64,000 nucleotides of DNA from Thinopyrum elongatum (GCA_011799875.1 CM022302.1:180288942-180352941); one strand, 5' to 3'; positions 50,001 through 60,421 are shown, counted from the stretch's first letter. Program-made: numbers and translations. The notes: generated by a model from the letters alone, not told the origin.

Positions 50001-52404
50001 TACAAGAGCATCTCCAACAGCGGCGACAAAAACCCCCGCGCGCGGTAAACTATCATTTTAGCATGTGCGGGACGTTGTCCTGCGCTCCAGGGGAGGCGGA
50101 AAACTAGGACGCACGAAAAGATTGCGGGGGGAAAAGCGGGAGGTCGCGCGCTAGATTTGGCGCACCGCTTCCGGCGCGCCTATAAATTGCTGCGCCCGTC
50201 ACGCGGCCTCCACATTGCCATGCGCTCTCTCCCCGCTTCCTCTGCTTCCTCTGCCGCTTCCTCGCTCCGCCACCGACACGCCACCACCGCGCCACCATGC
50301 CGCCGCGCCGCCGGGGGTCTTCGGGCTACCGTGGCGTCCGCGAGCGCCTCTCCGGTGCCTTCTACGCCGAGATTTGGTCCGGCGACGTCCGCCTCGGCCT
50401 CGGCACGTTCGAGACCGCGCACGAGGCCGCCCGCACGTATGACGCGGCGGCGTGGCGCCTCCAGAGGCCTCGCGCGCAGATGAACTTCCACGACGTCTGG
50501 ACGTGCGAGCAGGCGCAGGCGGTCGCCCCTCCGCCTCGTTTTATAACAGACCAGGACCGTGAGGGACACCGCAGACGCCAGCGCCGCCTCCTCATCACCG
50601 AGGCGGACGAGCGAGCCATGGCGGAGTGGCGCCAGCGCTACCCGCAGGACGTCGTCGACGAGAACGCCTTCTGGGCAGAGAGGACGGAGAGGCGTCGGCG
50701 GAAGGCACTCGCGGTGGCGCAGTGCGATCTCGTTAACGCAGGTGGGGAGTCGTTCTTCGACTCAGACGATCCTTGTTGGGAAGACGCGTGGCTCGATACC
50801 TCGGACGACATCAGCGAGAATGATGATGACTACTCGGAGTAGGTTCTAGTTGCACCGTAGTTTTTTATCGTGTTAGACTAGTTTTTTTTATCTATCTATG
50901 CTATGATGAACTATGTACGCTATGTGAACTATCTATGTATTGTCTTTTTTATCTATTTTATAATCTATGCTTATGTTTTTTTATATTTGTTCGGAGTGTA
51001 TATGTTGCGCGCGCAGTTTTTTGCAGCGGCTGCTGGAGCGGCTCGCAATGGAAGTTAACGCTGTCACTGATCATGTATACGTACAATGAATGCAGGTTCC
51101 TTGAGTTGAATGGGCAGACGCTGGCATGGATGATGGCCATCGACACGTGCTTCCTCCTCGACTTCCTCGAGAGCTACCACGTAGACGGAGCCACCGACAT
51201 GGTGTCCTCCGCGACCAACTGGATCAACGCTATGGTGCGTGACGCCATGATGCTCGAGAATCAGATCCCGCTCTTCCTCTTCGCGGGCACGCTCCAGCTC
51301 CGCCACGCCTCCGAGGAGGCCGCCGCCGACGCCATGCACGCCGTCTTGGACCGCTTCATCAGGGAGGTGTGCCCCATCAAGACCACCGCGCTGGCCATCG
51401 CCGGCGACATCGCCAAGCACGCGCACCTGCTGGAGCTCCTCTACCACTTTCTCGTGCCCGCCTCGGCCGTCTTCGCGGAGGACGCGGCGGAGCTCCCGCC
51501 GCTGGTCCCAGAGGAGGTTCTCTCCATCGACGCGCTCGAGCAGCAGATTCCGGACTACGACAAGGTGAAGCAGGCGTGCATGCAGGTGTCCAGCTTCGAC
51601 GTGGCGCCTGTGCGGTTCATCAAGAAGAACCTCATCTCCAAGCCGATGAGCGCGGCTTCGAGCCTCCCGGGGATGATCATGCGCAAGGTGCCGCTGCTGT
51701 CGGCGATGGCGCCGCTGCTCGGGAAGTTCATGGCTTCGACGGACGTCGAGGCGCGGCTCAAGGGCGTGAACCTGTCCACCATAATCAACTCGCCGCTGGC
51801 GCAGGAGATCATGATCCCGTCGGTGGCGCAGCTGGCCGCGTGCGGCGTGCGGTTCATGCCGGCTCCAGAGGGCATGGCAGGGATCGGCTTCGACGCGGCC
51901 GCGGCGACGCTGACCCTGCCGGTCCTCCACCTAGACAGCAACACGGAGGTGATCCTCCGCAACCTGGTGGCATACGAGACGGCCGCCGTGCGCGGGCCGC
52001 TCGTGCTGGCGCGGTACACGGAGCTGATGAACGGCATCATCGACACCCCCAAGGACGTGAAGATCTTGAGAGAGTGTGGGATCATCTTCAACACCATGAA
52101 GAGCGACAAGGAGGCCGCGGACATGTGGAACGGGATGTGCCGGGCAGTGCGGCCGAGCAAGGTGCCGCTGCTTGACGGCGTGATCAGGGACGTCAACGCG
52201 CACCGGAACCGGAGGGCGGCCGTGAAAGCGAGAAGGTTTCTCAAGCGCTACGTGTTCAGGTCGTGGAGGCTGCTCACGCTGCTCGCCGCCGTCGTGCTGC
52301 TGCTCATGACGGCGCTGCAGACCTTCTGTACCGTCTACGACTGCAAGCGCTGGTTCGGCGGCATACTGGAACTGCCGCAGATAACGCCCGGAGGAGGGCA
52401 GTAG
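44079..52404 (+). CDS. DUF247 (UPF0481) membrane-anchored protein, two exons
   Basis: The coding sequence joins 44079..44467 and 51096..52404: 1698 nt, 565 residues, uninterrupted. The donor is ACAG|GTACCG and the acceptor ATGCAG|GTTCC; the junction restores the frame within codon 130. The N-terminal part has the family signature VPRLLR...YAPQHFALGPYHY. The middle has LLDFLESY and MLENQIPLFLF. A hydrophobic segment near residues 522-546 (LLTLLAAVVLLLMTALQTF) and a short tail complete the usual layout of a C-terminally anchored DUF247 protein. The biochemical function of the family is unknown; in grasses some members map to the S and Z self-incompatibility loci, but nothing here shows that role. 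The 6628-bp intron is full of transposons, so correct splicing needs transcript evidence. It is the only convincing host gene in the window. Confidence 0.9.
44516..45083. repeat. hAT-like foldback rich in GCTCGTTAA/TTAACGAGC in the DUF247 intron
   Basis: Many direct and inverted copies of GCTCGTTAA and ACGAGCTTAA fill 44520..44660 and 44850..45070. The right edge, read on the - strand, is TTAGGGCTGGACCAAAAGCTC, which resembles hAT termini. An unrelated segment (about 44690..44840) lies between the two repeat-rich parts. The left terminus is not clear. Confidence 0.5.
45084..45498. other. DUF247 intron sequence without recognised features
   Basis: AT-rich intronic sequence; no domain-bearing frame or repeat ends found. 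Confidence 0.5.
46479..48650 (+). mobile_element. Solo LTR of an Angela/BARE-like copia element, 5-bp target duplication
   Basis: The LTR is 46484..48645 (2162 bp), from TGTAGGAGATATGCCC to GTTACCCTACA. CGCAG flanks it on both sides (46479..46483 and 48646..48650). The start resembles the TGTTGGAAATATGCCCTAGA start of Angela/BARE/WIS LTRs, hence the family suggestion. A TATA box (TATAAAA, 48044..48050) lies in the second half. No internal region or second LTR exists, so LTR-LTR recombination has removed the body. Confidence 0.88.
48280..48445 (+). repeat. Short tandem module in the solo LTR leader
   Basis: CTCCCGAAGGGCTGTC or near variants recur four times at about 48291, 48333, 48375 and 48422, spaced 42-47 bp, downstream of the LTR TATA box. 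They would lie in the transcribed part of the LTR. Confidence 0.65.
49080..50005. other. DUF247 intron sequence with an 80-bp direct repeat
   Basis: Positions about 49250..49330 and 49390..49465 are diverged direct copies (CTCATTAGGATTCTTGAT, CAGTTTCTTCAA, GTCAATCAATAA). No gene is seen in this stretch. Confidence 0.5.
50181..50187 (+). promoter_or_regulatory. TATA box of the ERF reading frame
   Basis: TATAAAT in a GC-rich context (CGCGCC-TATAAAT-TGC) lies about 110 bp before the ATG at 50297, a good plant core-promoter position, inside the TIR element. Confidence 0.55.
50297..50842 (+). CDS. AP2/ERF-domain protein, transposon-borne
   Basis: This is an intact 181-codon frame. The N-terminus is basic (MPPRRRG). 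Residues about 10-66 form one AP2/ERF DNA-binding domain: GYRGVRERLSGAFYAEI, GLGTFETAHEAARTYD, AAAW and a closing MNFHDV. The usual WLG is LGLG here, and several strand residues differ from typical ERFs. A charged, probably helical region follows (DQDREGHRRRQRRLLITEAD), and the tail is acidic (SDDPCWEDAWLDTSDDISENDDD), resembling an activation region. In position it is an intronic gene of DUF247 on the same strand, with its own TATA box, between the inverted repeats of a 1-kb element. It may be a domesticated or hitch-hiking family rather than an ordinary stress ERF. Expression is unknown. Confidence 0.75.
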   Translation: MPPRRRGSSGYRGVRERLSGAFYAEIWSGDVRLGLGTFETAHEAARTYDAAAWRLQRPRAQMNFHDVWTCEQAQAVAPPPRFITDQDREGHRRRQRRLLITEADERAMAEWRQRYPQDVVDENAFWAERTERRRRKALAVAQCDLVNAGGESFFDSDDPCWEDAWLDTSDDISENDDDYSE

Positions 52405-52597
52405 CATGTGTGTACAATACATTGCAGTAGGTTGCACATGTGGCTTTCCTCGTACTCATGCATTTATTAAGGACTGTGTAATCGAGATTAACAATCCTAG
52501 TACTCATACTTAAAAGACCGTATGCATCCCTAATTGGTGCAGAAGCCGCGGAAGTGAAATTCTCCCCCAATTTAAGACAAGCATTTTCTTCACAGGA
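52405..52597 (+). other. Presumed DUF247 3' UTR
   Basis: The sequence after the stop is moderately AT-rich (TTTATTAAGG near 52462) and ends where a GC-rich repeat begins near 52598. No polyadenylation site can be fixed. Confidence 0.4.
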
Positions 52598-53514
52598 GAT
52601 TCGTCGCCCCGTCCCCCGTGTCGCCCACCCCGTCTGCGACCCGGGCGGAACCCTAGCCGCCGGGCGAGTTCCCTCCTCGCCAGATCTCCCTCCCCTCGCC
52701 GCCGCCAGCAGGCACTGTCGGGCAAAGCCCGCGCAGCGTCGGCGGCGGCGGGGCACTCCGGTTCTCCCTCTCACGGTGCTCGGGCGTTGCGGGGCCGCCG
52801 TGGGAGTGCGTGGTCGCCGTGGCGAGCTTGCGCTGGGGCTGCGCGGCGAGCGTGTACGGCGCGCGGAAGCGCGTGCGGTGCGCGGACGCAGGCGTGGGGA
52901 TTTGGCTCTCATGGCGCGGCGGCGGCTGGCAGATCGGATCTCGGGGCGGCGGCCTCGATCGGTGGCGCGCGGTGCGGCCTGCCTGGCCGGCGGCACCCGC
53001 GGGTGTAGATGGGGGGCCTTCCACGGCTGCGTGGGCGACGTGGAGGCGGCGGCGCTGCGGCGGCTCCTCGATGGCCGACGGAGTTCCATGGGAGGTGTCG
53101 TCTCCGACTCGATGTACTACGGTCGACGCTAGTACTGCTTGGACGGATCTGGCGGGTGGGCATGGATCCGGGGGAAACTCCAGGTCGGCGTGGCGGCCGC
53201 ACCAAAGTCGACGCCCTCGGCACCGATTCCCTTCCTGGGGGCTTCGGTGTGGATCCTACGCCCCTTACCTCTGCCATAAGCGCAGGCGAAGGCCTCTGTT
53301 CCTCTGTTTGGGCGACGATGACACTTTGGTGTCGTGTTCCTTCCTGAAGGCGTCGGCCGGGGACTGCTCAGGGTGGTGGAGTTGCTGGTAGTTCGGAGTC
53401 GACGCGAGATGGCATGTAGGTGGAGTGGTGTGGCATCAACCGTATCGTCGACGGTGGGTCTCGGCGGCATGGCGCAGTGGAGACTCGGCGTCCGATGCGC
53501 GGAGATGGACTCTG
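52598..53514 (+). mobile_element. Second copy of the GC-rich non-LTR family, cut by CACTA-2
   Basis: The GC-rich leader and later blocks match the intronic element at 45511..46483. CCTTCCTGAAGGCGTCGGCC near 53340 corresponds to CCTTCTTGAAGGCATCGCC near 46213, and GGCGTCCGATGCGCGGAGAT near 53488 corresponds to the sequence near 46452. The 3' end is not present before CACTA-2 begins. Long frames on both strands are composition-driven, and no domain is seen. Confidence 0.6.
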
Positions 53515-53630
53515 CTCTAGTACCGGTTCGTGCCACGAACCGGGACTAAAGAGGTGGTGGCAGGCTGGTGTCAGGCTGGGGCCCCACCAACCCCTTTAGT
53601 CCCGGTTCGTGGCACGAACCGGTACTAGAG
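53515..53630. repeat. Perfect 37-bp inverted repeat, left edge of CACTA-2
   Basis: 53515..53551 is the exact reverse complement of 53594..53630, with a 42-bp spacer. Each arm is itself almost palindromic around CCGGTTCGTG/CACGAACCGG. A related, less perfect palindrome follows at 53637..53673. A transcript would form a stable hairpin. Confidence 0.92.
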
Positions 53631-53680
53631 ATGCACCTTTAGTCCCGGTTTGTATAACCAACCGGGACTAAAGATGCCTC

Positions 53681-53687
53681 TATATAA
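53681..53687 (+). promoter_or_regulatory. TATA box of the CACTA-2 transposase/accessory transcript
   Basis: TATATAA directly follows the GGGACTAAAG(A/G)TGCCTC block. The second cassette at 60585 has TATATA at the same distance from the same block. Confidence 0.6.
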
Positions 53688-54197
53688 ACCCTTCGTTGAG
53701 CCCGAGCCCATTTCTCTCTGTTTTCCCCTTTCATTCCTTCCTCTCCTCTGTTCTTCCCCATTGCTCGAGCTCATCCTTCATTTTTGCCAAAATTTGTCAA
53801 GATTTGAAGGCCCCCCATCCATCCAAGTGATCACAAAGGTTAGCAACTTTGTCCTTTCATCTCTCATTGCTAGATTAGCTCTTGCAATGCTCTATAAGTA
53901 TAGTGATTTGTGGGTTTTAGTTTGGGAGTAATTATATGTGGTAGTTTTTTTTGATTTACATGCAATTTGAGCTCAAATTAACTCTTAGTTTGCATATGTA
54001 GGTGTGGTTTACTTAGTGCCTTCCCGTCCCCGTCCTAACGACCACCGTCGATCGCCCGCACCGTCCCGTCGCCGGCACCACCTTGGTGAGCCTCTTGTTC
54101 TTATCTTTTTATATAAAAAAAACATGTTTGTGTGATTTAGATATATAGTTACTTGAATAATTTTCTTACCCGTACGTTGTTTGTTATACATAGTGGC

Positions 54198-54642
54198 ATG
54201 GTTTTGATATCCGTCCCCGTCGGCCCTCTTCCGGTTTATGATTCGGATGTGGTATATTCTCTTTTATAACTATTTGTTGCATTTCGTGTTTATGACAAAT
54301 TATGCCCATCAAGTTGACATAGATATTTTTATCTAGGAGGTATGTGAGCCGGAAATTCCAACCGACCCTCTTGTCGAGAGGTTAAATTTAGTTAAAAATA
54401 AAAATGAGTATTTGAAAGAAAAATTGAAAAGAATTGAAGAAGAGAAGATGAAACTGGAGTTGTATGTTGCCGATGTCGTCGATGATCACAAGATCAAGAT
54501 GGAGAAAATGCGCTTGAAGATTAAAAAGATTAGAAATTATGCCATTGATAGTGAGGCTTGGTATCATTATGCTGTTGGATCAATTGTTACCTTAGTTGCG
54601 ATCTTGATCGCATTTGTTGTTGCATTTAAATGCTTTAGCTAG
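54198..54642 (+). CDS. CACTA accessory protein: coiled coil with C-terminal membrane segment
   Basis: The coding sequence joins 54198..54251 and 54337..54642 (119 residues). The donor is GATGTG|GTATAT and the acceptor ATCTAG|GAGG; the frame is continuous across the join. The short N-terminus is MVLISVPVGPLPVYDSDV. A charged coiled coil follows (about residues 30-85, with KEKLKRIEEEKMKLELYV and KIKMEKMRLKIKKIR). The protein ends in a single hydrophobic segment, GSIVTLVAILIAFVVAFKCF, the layout of a tail-anchored protein. It ends 79 nt before the transposase ATG on the same strand, so both may share a transcript. Upstream, a Pro/Arg-rich piece at about 54003..54084 may be another exon. The GRF-type gene of CACTA-1 ends with the same coiled coil plus TM architecture. 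Function unknown. Confidence 0.65.
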
Positions 54643-54721
54643 AGAGTTTGTATGTTGTTTTATGAGAATAAGTGTGTATGAACTTGTATTAATTTGGTCT
54701 TTTCGGTGTTGTGTAATGAAG

Positions 54722-57700
54722 ATGAGCCGGCAATGGATGTACGATGACCGATGCTCTCCCCAGTTCGTTAATGGCGTGCGTACTTTTCTGCTTGCGGCTG
54801 AGGCAAACAAGCGGGCGGATGATTTTATGTCTTGTCCATGTGCTGGCTGTAAGAATGATCGGAATTACTCTAAGTCAAGAACCATTCACGTCCACCTGTT
54901 TGAGTCCGGTTTCATGCCCCACTATAATGTTTGGACCAAGCACGGAGAAAGAGGGGTTATGATGGAAGACAATGAAGAAGAAGAGGACGACGACAGCTAT
55001 CCTGGCCATGACGGGTTCCCTGAATACGATGGTACAACAATGGGAGGAGAAGCTGAGCCGGCAATGCGGGAAGAAGCTGAAGAAGAGGCATCAGATGAGC
55101 CCGCTGATGATCTTGGTCGGGCCATTGCCAATGCAAAGAGAAACTGCGCAAGTGAAAAGGAGAGGCTGAAGTTGCAGCGCATGTTAGAGGATCACAAGAA
55201 ATCGTTGTACCCAAATTGCGAAGCTGACAAGAAAAAGCTGGGCACCACACTGGAATTGCTGCAATGGAAGGTAGAGAATGGTGTATCTGACAAGGGATTT
55301 GGAAAGTTACTGATAATGTTAAAGAAGATGCTTCCAAATGACAACGAATTGCCCGACAGTACGTACGAAGCAAAGAAGGATGTCTGCCCTCTAGGATTAG
55401 AGGTGCAGAAGATACATGCATGCCCTAATGACTGCATCCTCTACCGCGGTGAGTACGTGGATTTGAATGCATGCCCGGCATGCGGTGCATTGCGCTATAA
55501 GATCAGCCGCGATGACCCTGGTGATGTCGAGGGCGAGCGCCCCAGGAAGAAGATTCCTGCCAAGGTGATGTGGTATGCTCCTATAATACCACGGTTGAAA
55601 CATTTTTTGTTCCAAAACAAAGAGCATGCCAAGTTGATGCGATGGCACAAAGAAGACCGTAAGAAAGACGGAAAGTTGAGAGTACCCGCTGACGGGTCGC
55701 AGTGGAGAAAAATCGAGAGGAAGTGGAGGAACTTTGCAGATGACACAAGGAAAGTATGGTTTGGTCGAAGCGCAGATGGCATTAATCCTTTTGGGGAGCA
55801 GAGCAGCAATCATAGCACCTGGCCTGTGACTCTATGTATGTATAACCTTCCTCCTTGGTTCTGCATGAAGCGAAAGTACATTATGATGCCAGTGCTCATC
55901 CAAGGCCCTAAGCAACCCGGCAACGACATTGATGTGTACCTAAGGCCATTAGTTGAAGAACTCTTACAGCTGTGGAATGAAAAAGGTGTACGTGCGTGGG
56001 ATGAGCACAATCAGGAAGAATTTGACCTACATGCCTTGCTGTTTGTGACCATCAATGATTGGCCTGCTCTCAGTAACCTTTCAGGACAGACAAACAAGGG
56101 ATACCGCACATGCACGCACTGTTTGGATGATACCGACAATATATATTTGGATAATTGTAAGAAGAATATGTACCTGGGACATCGTTGATTTCTTCCGAGC
56201 AGGCATCCCATAAGAAAGAAAGGCAAGCATTTCAAAGGTGAGGCAGATCACCGGACGAAGCCTCGCCACCGTACTGGTGATGATGTACATGATATGGTCA
56301 AGGATTTAAATGTAACCTTTGGAAAGGGTCCTGGCGGACAATCTGTTCTGAATAACGCTGATGGACGCGCACCCATGTGGAAGAAGAAATCTATATTTTG
56401 GGACCTACCCTATTGAAAAGACCTAGAGGTCCGGTCTGCAATCGACGTGATGCACGTGACGAAGAATCTTTGCGTGACCCTGCTTGGCTTCTTGGGCGTG
56501 TATGGGAAGACAAAAGATACACTGGAGGCACGGGAGGACCAGCAACGTATGCACGGAAAAGACGGCATACATCAGGGTCATGCCAGCTACGCTCTTACCA
56601 AAGAAGAGAAGGAAATCTTCTTTGAATGCCTGCTCAGTATGAAGGTCCCGTCTGGCTTCTCGTTGAATATAAAGGGAATAATAAATATGGCAGAGAAAAA
56701 GTTCCAGAACCTAAAGTCTCATGACTGCCACGTGATTATGACGCAACTGCTTCTAGTTGCATTGAGGGGGCTTCTACCGAAAAACGTTCGATTAGCTATT
56801 GTGAAGCTATGTGCATTCCTCAATGCAATCTCTCAGAAGGTAATCAATCCAGAAATCATACCAAGGTTAGAGAATGATTTGGTGCAATGTCTTGTCAGTT
56901 TCGAGTTGGTGTTCCCACCATCCTTCTCCAATATCATGACGCACGTCCTAGTTCACCTATGCAAAGAGATTGCCGTTCTGGGTCCTGTATTTCTACACAA
57001 TATGTTCCCCTTTGAGAGGTTCATGGGAGTCTTAAAGAAATATGTTCATAACCATGCTAGGCCAGAAGGAAGCATCTCCAAGGGCCATGAAAATGAGGAG
57101 GTCATTGAGTTTTGTGTTGACCTTATTCCTGACCTTAAGCCGATTGGTGTTCCTGAATTGCGGCATAAGGGCAGACTAGGTGGAAATGGCATGCTAGGAC
57201 CGAAAGCAATAATATGTATGGACGGGCATTCTCTCACTCAAGCACACTACACAGTTCTACAAAATTTCGCCTTGGTGGCTCCATATATCGAGGAACACAA
57301 GAATATTCTACGCTCCAAACACCCGGAGCAGTCTGACGAGTGGATTACACGTGAACAAATGGGGACTTTCGCCGGTTGGTTGCAGACACGTGCCATGCAT
57401 GACGACGCTGTTGAAGATGACCTGTACTTGCTGTCCCAGTTACCATCTTCGAATATAATGACTTTCAAAGGGTACGAGATAAATGGGAATACATTTTACA
57501 TGATCGCCCAAGATAAAAAGAGCACCAACCAAAACAGTGGTGTCCGCTTTGATGCAGCAACCAAGAGGGGAAAGGACACATATTATGGTTACATAGAGGA
57601 GATATGGGAACTTGACTATGGACGTGGTTTGAAGGTCCCTTTGTTTTGGTGCAAATGGGTCAATCTGACACGAGGCGGGGTAACGGAAGACCCGCAGTAC

Positions 57701-58072
57701 GGAATGACAACAGTGGATCTCAACAATCTTGCGTACGCAGACGAACCATTCGTCCTAGCCAATGATGTGGCGCAGGTTTTCTATGTGAAGGACATGTCTA
57801 CCAAGCCGAGAAAAAGAAAAGATAAGGAAGCGAATACATCATACGATGAGCCAAAGCGCCACATAGTTCTTTCAGGGAAAAGAAACATCGTGGGAGTGGA
57901 TGACAAGACAGACATGTCAGAAGATTATGAAAAGTTTCATGAAATTGCTCCCTTCAAAGTGAATATTGACCCGAGCATCCAGTTAAATAATGAAGATTGT
58001 CCATGGTTACGGCGCAAAGGGACACACGCGAAGAAAAAGTTTTACACCCAAAGATCCCACTCTGGGATGTGA
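54722..58072 (+). pseudogene. TNP2-type CACTA transposase with two in-frame stops
   Basis: The chosen start is the ATG at 54722 (MSRQWMYDDRC), which fits the start of the transposase-associated domain; its CPCAGCKND motif follows within 45 residues. The tnp2 core includes CILYRGEYVDLNACPAC, NPFGEQSSNHSTWPV near residue 355 and IQGPKQPGNDIDVY. After two stops the frame continues through IDVMHVTKNLC, a DUF4218-like part (FLHNMFPFERFMGVLKKYV) and a DUF4216-like C-terminus, ending at 58072. The stops are TGA at 56186..56188 (relatives have arginine, so CGA to TGA) and TGA at 56414..56416 (relatives have tryptophan, TGG to TGA). Both lie in the same frame with no indel between them, which indicates recent inactivation. 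Total length is about 1116 codons, normal for the family. Confidence 0.9.
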
Positions 58073-58230
58073 CCGGCTTCACTGTCATCACTTTCTTCTC
58101 TAGTGAGTTTCCGGACTTATATATATATCTGGAAAGTCCCACTTTGGACAAACCGTAGGGAATCTTTGTAATAGTTAGGGTGCTTATGTGTTTTGGCATT
58201 TGAAATGTGTACTTTTGTGCTTCGGACAAA

Positions 58231-59862
58231 CGTCATCAATTTTCAACCCTTTCTGACTTCATTTGCTATTTTTCATGCATTTACTGATTTTTTTGAGCTA
58301 AATGACCCTGAAATTGAAAAGCACAACAAATGAACTCTGAAAAGGTTGAAAGTTGGCATGGTATCATCATTTCACCCACATAGCATGTGCAAAAAAGTTG
58401 AGAGGGTTACGGCAAAAATAGGATGCACTTCGTGTACAAAATGGACAATCTCTTTCGAAGTATCAGGGTTTTGGGCTAAAACTCATCTGTTACAAAGGCA
58501 TTTCATTTTTTTAACTTATTTAAACTTCAGACTTTTTGTGCGTTCAGTATGCACCATTCAAAGCCACGTCATCAATTTTCAACCCTTTCTGACTTCATTT
58601 GCTATTTTTCATGCATTTACTGAATTTTTTGAGCTAAATGACCCTGAAATTGAAAAGCGCGACAACTTGAAACTATGGAAAAGGTTGAAAGTTGGCATGG
58701 TATCATCATTTCACCCACACAGCATGTGCAAAAAAGTTGAGAGGGTTACGACAAAAACAGGATGCACTTCGTGTACAAAATGGACAATCTCTTTCAAAGT
58801 ATCAGGGTTTTGGCTAAAACTCATCTGTTACAAAGGCATTTCATTTTTTAAAACTTATTTCAACTCTAGAATTTTTGTGCATTTAGTATGCACCATTCAA
58901 AGCCATGTCATCAATTTTCAACCCTTTCTGACTTCATTTGCTATTTTTCATGCATTTACTAAATTGTTTTGAGCTAAATGACCCTGAAATTGAAAAGCAC
59001 TACAAATGAACTCTAAAAAGGTTGAAAGTTGGCATGGTATCATCATTTCACCCACATAGCATGTACAAAAAAGTTGAGAGGGTTACGGCAAAAACTGGAT
59101 GCACTTTGTGTACAAAATGGACTATCTCTTTCGAAGTATTAGGGTTTTGGGCTAAAACTCATCTGTTACAAAGGCATTTCATTTTTTTAACTTATTTAAA
59201 CTTCAGACTTTTTGTGTGTTCAGTATGCACCATTCAAAGCCACGTCATCAATTTTCAACCCTTTCTGACTTCATTTGCTATTTTTCATGCATTTACTGAA
59301 TTTTTTGAGCTAAATGACCCTGAAATTGAAAAGCGCTACAAATGAACTATGAAAAGGTTGAAAGTTGGCATGGTATCATCATTTCACCCACACAGCATGT
59401 GCAAAAAAGTTGAGAGGGTTACGACAAAAACAGGATGCACTTCGTGTACAAAATGGACAATCTCTTTCAAAGTATCAGGGTTTTGGGCTAAAACTCATCT
59501 GTTACAAAGGCATTTCATTTTTTTAAACTTATTTCAACTCTAGAATTTTTGTGCATTTAGTATGCACCATTCAAAGCCATGTCATCAATTTTCAACCCTT
59601 TCTGACTTCATTTGCTATTTTTCATGCATTTACTAATTTTTTTTGAGCTAAATGACCCTGAAATTGAAAGGCACTACAAATGAACTCTAAAAAGGTTGAA
59701 AGTTGGCATGGTATCATCATTTCACCCACATAACATGTACAAAAAAGTTGAGAGGGTTACGGCAAAAACTGGATGCACTTCGTGTACAAAATGGACAATC
59801 TCTTTCGAAGTATCACGGTTTCGGACGAAAACTCATCTGTTACAAAGGCATTTCATTTTTTT
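58231..59862 (+). repeat. 337-bp tandem array with dimeric higher-order structure
   Basis: Units start at 58231, 58567, 58906, 59243 and 59580 (spacings 336, 339, 337, 337); the last is partial. Units 1, 3 and 5 share one set of variants (for example AACTTCAGACTTTTTGTG in units 1 and 3). Units 2 and 4 share another (CAACTCTAGAATTTTTGTG, and CACAGCATGTGC rather than CATAGCATGT). The working repeat is therefore an A-B dimer of about 675 bp. Frames running through the array are a by-product of period lengths close to multiples of three. Confidence 0.92.
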
Positions 59863-60421
59863 AAATAACCTAACTATTACCAAATTGAATATAATGATAA
59901 AACACACTAATATTCAACAAAAAAAAGAATCTCTGAAAAATCTATTTTTAAAGTAAAGTTATTCACAAACTAGTGATTCACACAAATTTCAAATAATTCA
60001 AATTTAAACTATTCAAAGTTGAAAACTACTGGCACTAACAGAAAGTTTATAATTTTTTTACCTAAAGCAAAAAGATTCACAAAGAAACTCTAAATAAAGA
60101 AAAAAACAACTCAGAAACAAAGGAAAGTAAATAAAACAAAAAATGAAAAAAATTAAAAATAAATAAATTAAAAAAAAGCCCGCCTACTGGGCCACAACGG
60201 CCTGCATACGACTAGAAGCCCAACCTGTAGTTGGGCCAGGATGTAGGCCCGCAAGGCCCGGTAGGCCCACAGGGCAGCACAGGTGAGGTAGGCCCAGAAG
60301 GCCTGCTTTAGAGAGGAGCTCGAAGGAGCAGCCGCGGCTGAATTTATAAACCAGTGCGGCTGCCCTTCGCTGGGCGAGGTGGGACTAAACTTCGTGCATC
60401 GCGGCTATGGCAGCGCACCAC
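59863..60421. other. AT-rich then GC-rich spacer of CACTA-2
   Basis: 59863..60175 is A-rich with no coding potential. 60176..60310 repeats GGCC-type blocks (GGCCCA, AGGCCC) and is GC-rich, leading into the inverted repeats. No gene seen. Confidence 0.5.

Larger units (their letters stand above)
50006..51044 (+). mobile_element. TIR element carrying an AP2/ERF reading frame, in the DUF247 intron
   Basis: The left end reads GAGCATCTCCAACAGCGGCG with CAAAAA and GCGCGCG following. The reverse complement of the right end reads GAGCCGCTCCAGCAGCCGCT, then CAAAAAA and GCGCGCG. These are imperfect terminal inverted repeats enclosing exactly the promoter, ORF and AT-rich 3' part of the ERF gene. GAGCATCTCCAACAG-like ends are common on grass DNA transposons, possibly PIF/Harbinger-like. 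No certain target duplication was found, so the superfamily is open. Confidence 0.6.

Noticed and set aside
51064..51930. 288-codon and similar frames antisense or out of frame to DUF247 exon 2
   Set aside because: They are shadows of a GC-rich coding exon. The sense frame has conserved DUF247 motifs and splices correctly.
44079..52404. Assigning DUF247 to a self-incompatibility (S or Z) locus
   Set aside because: The family link is known in grasses, but no neighbouring stigma-type small secreted protein gene or other locus marker is visible. The family is large, so the role cannot be claimed.
58346..58972. 208-codon open frame in the 337-bp tandem array
   Set aside because: It exists because the repeat period is close to a multiple of three. 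It is interrupted in later units and has no domain.
58231..59862. CRISPR-like interpretation of the regular repeats
   Set aside because: Units are 337 bp of contiguous repeat without spacers, in a plant transposon. This is a satellite-like array.
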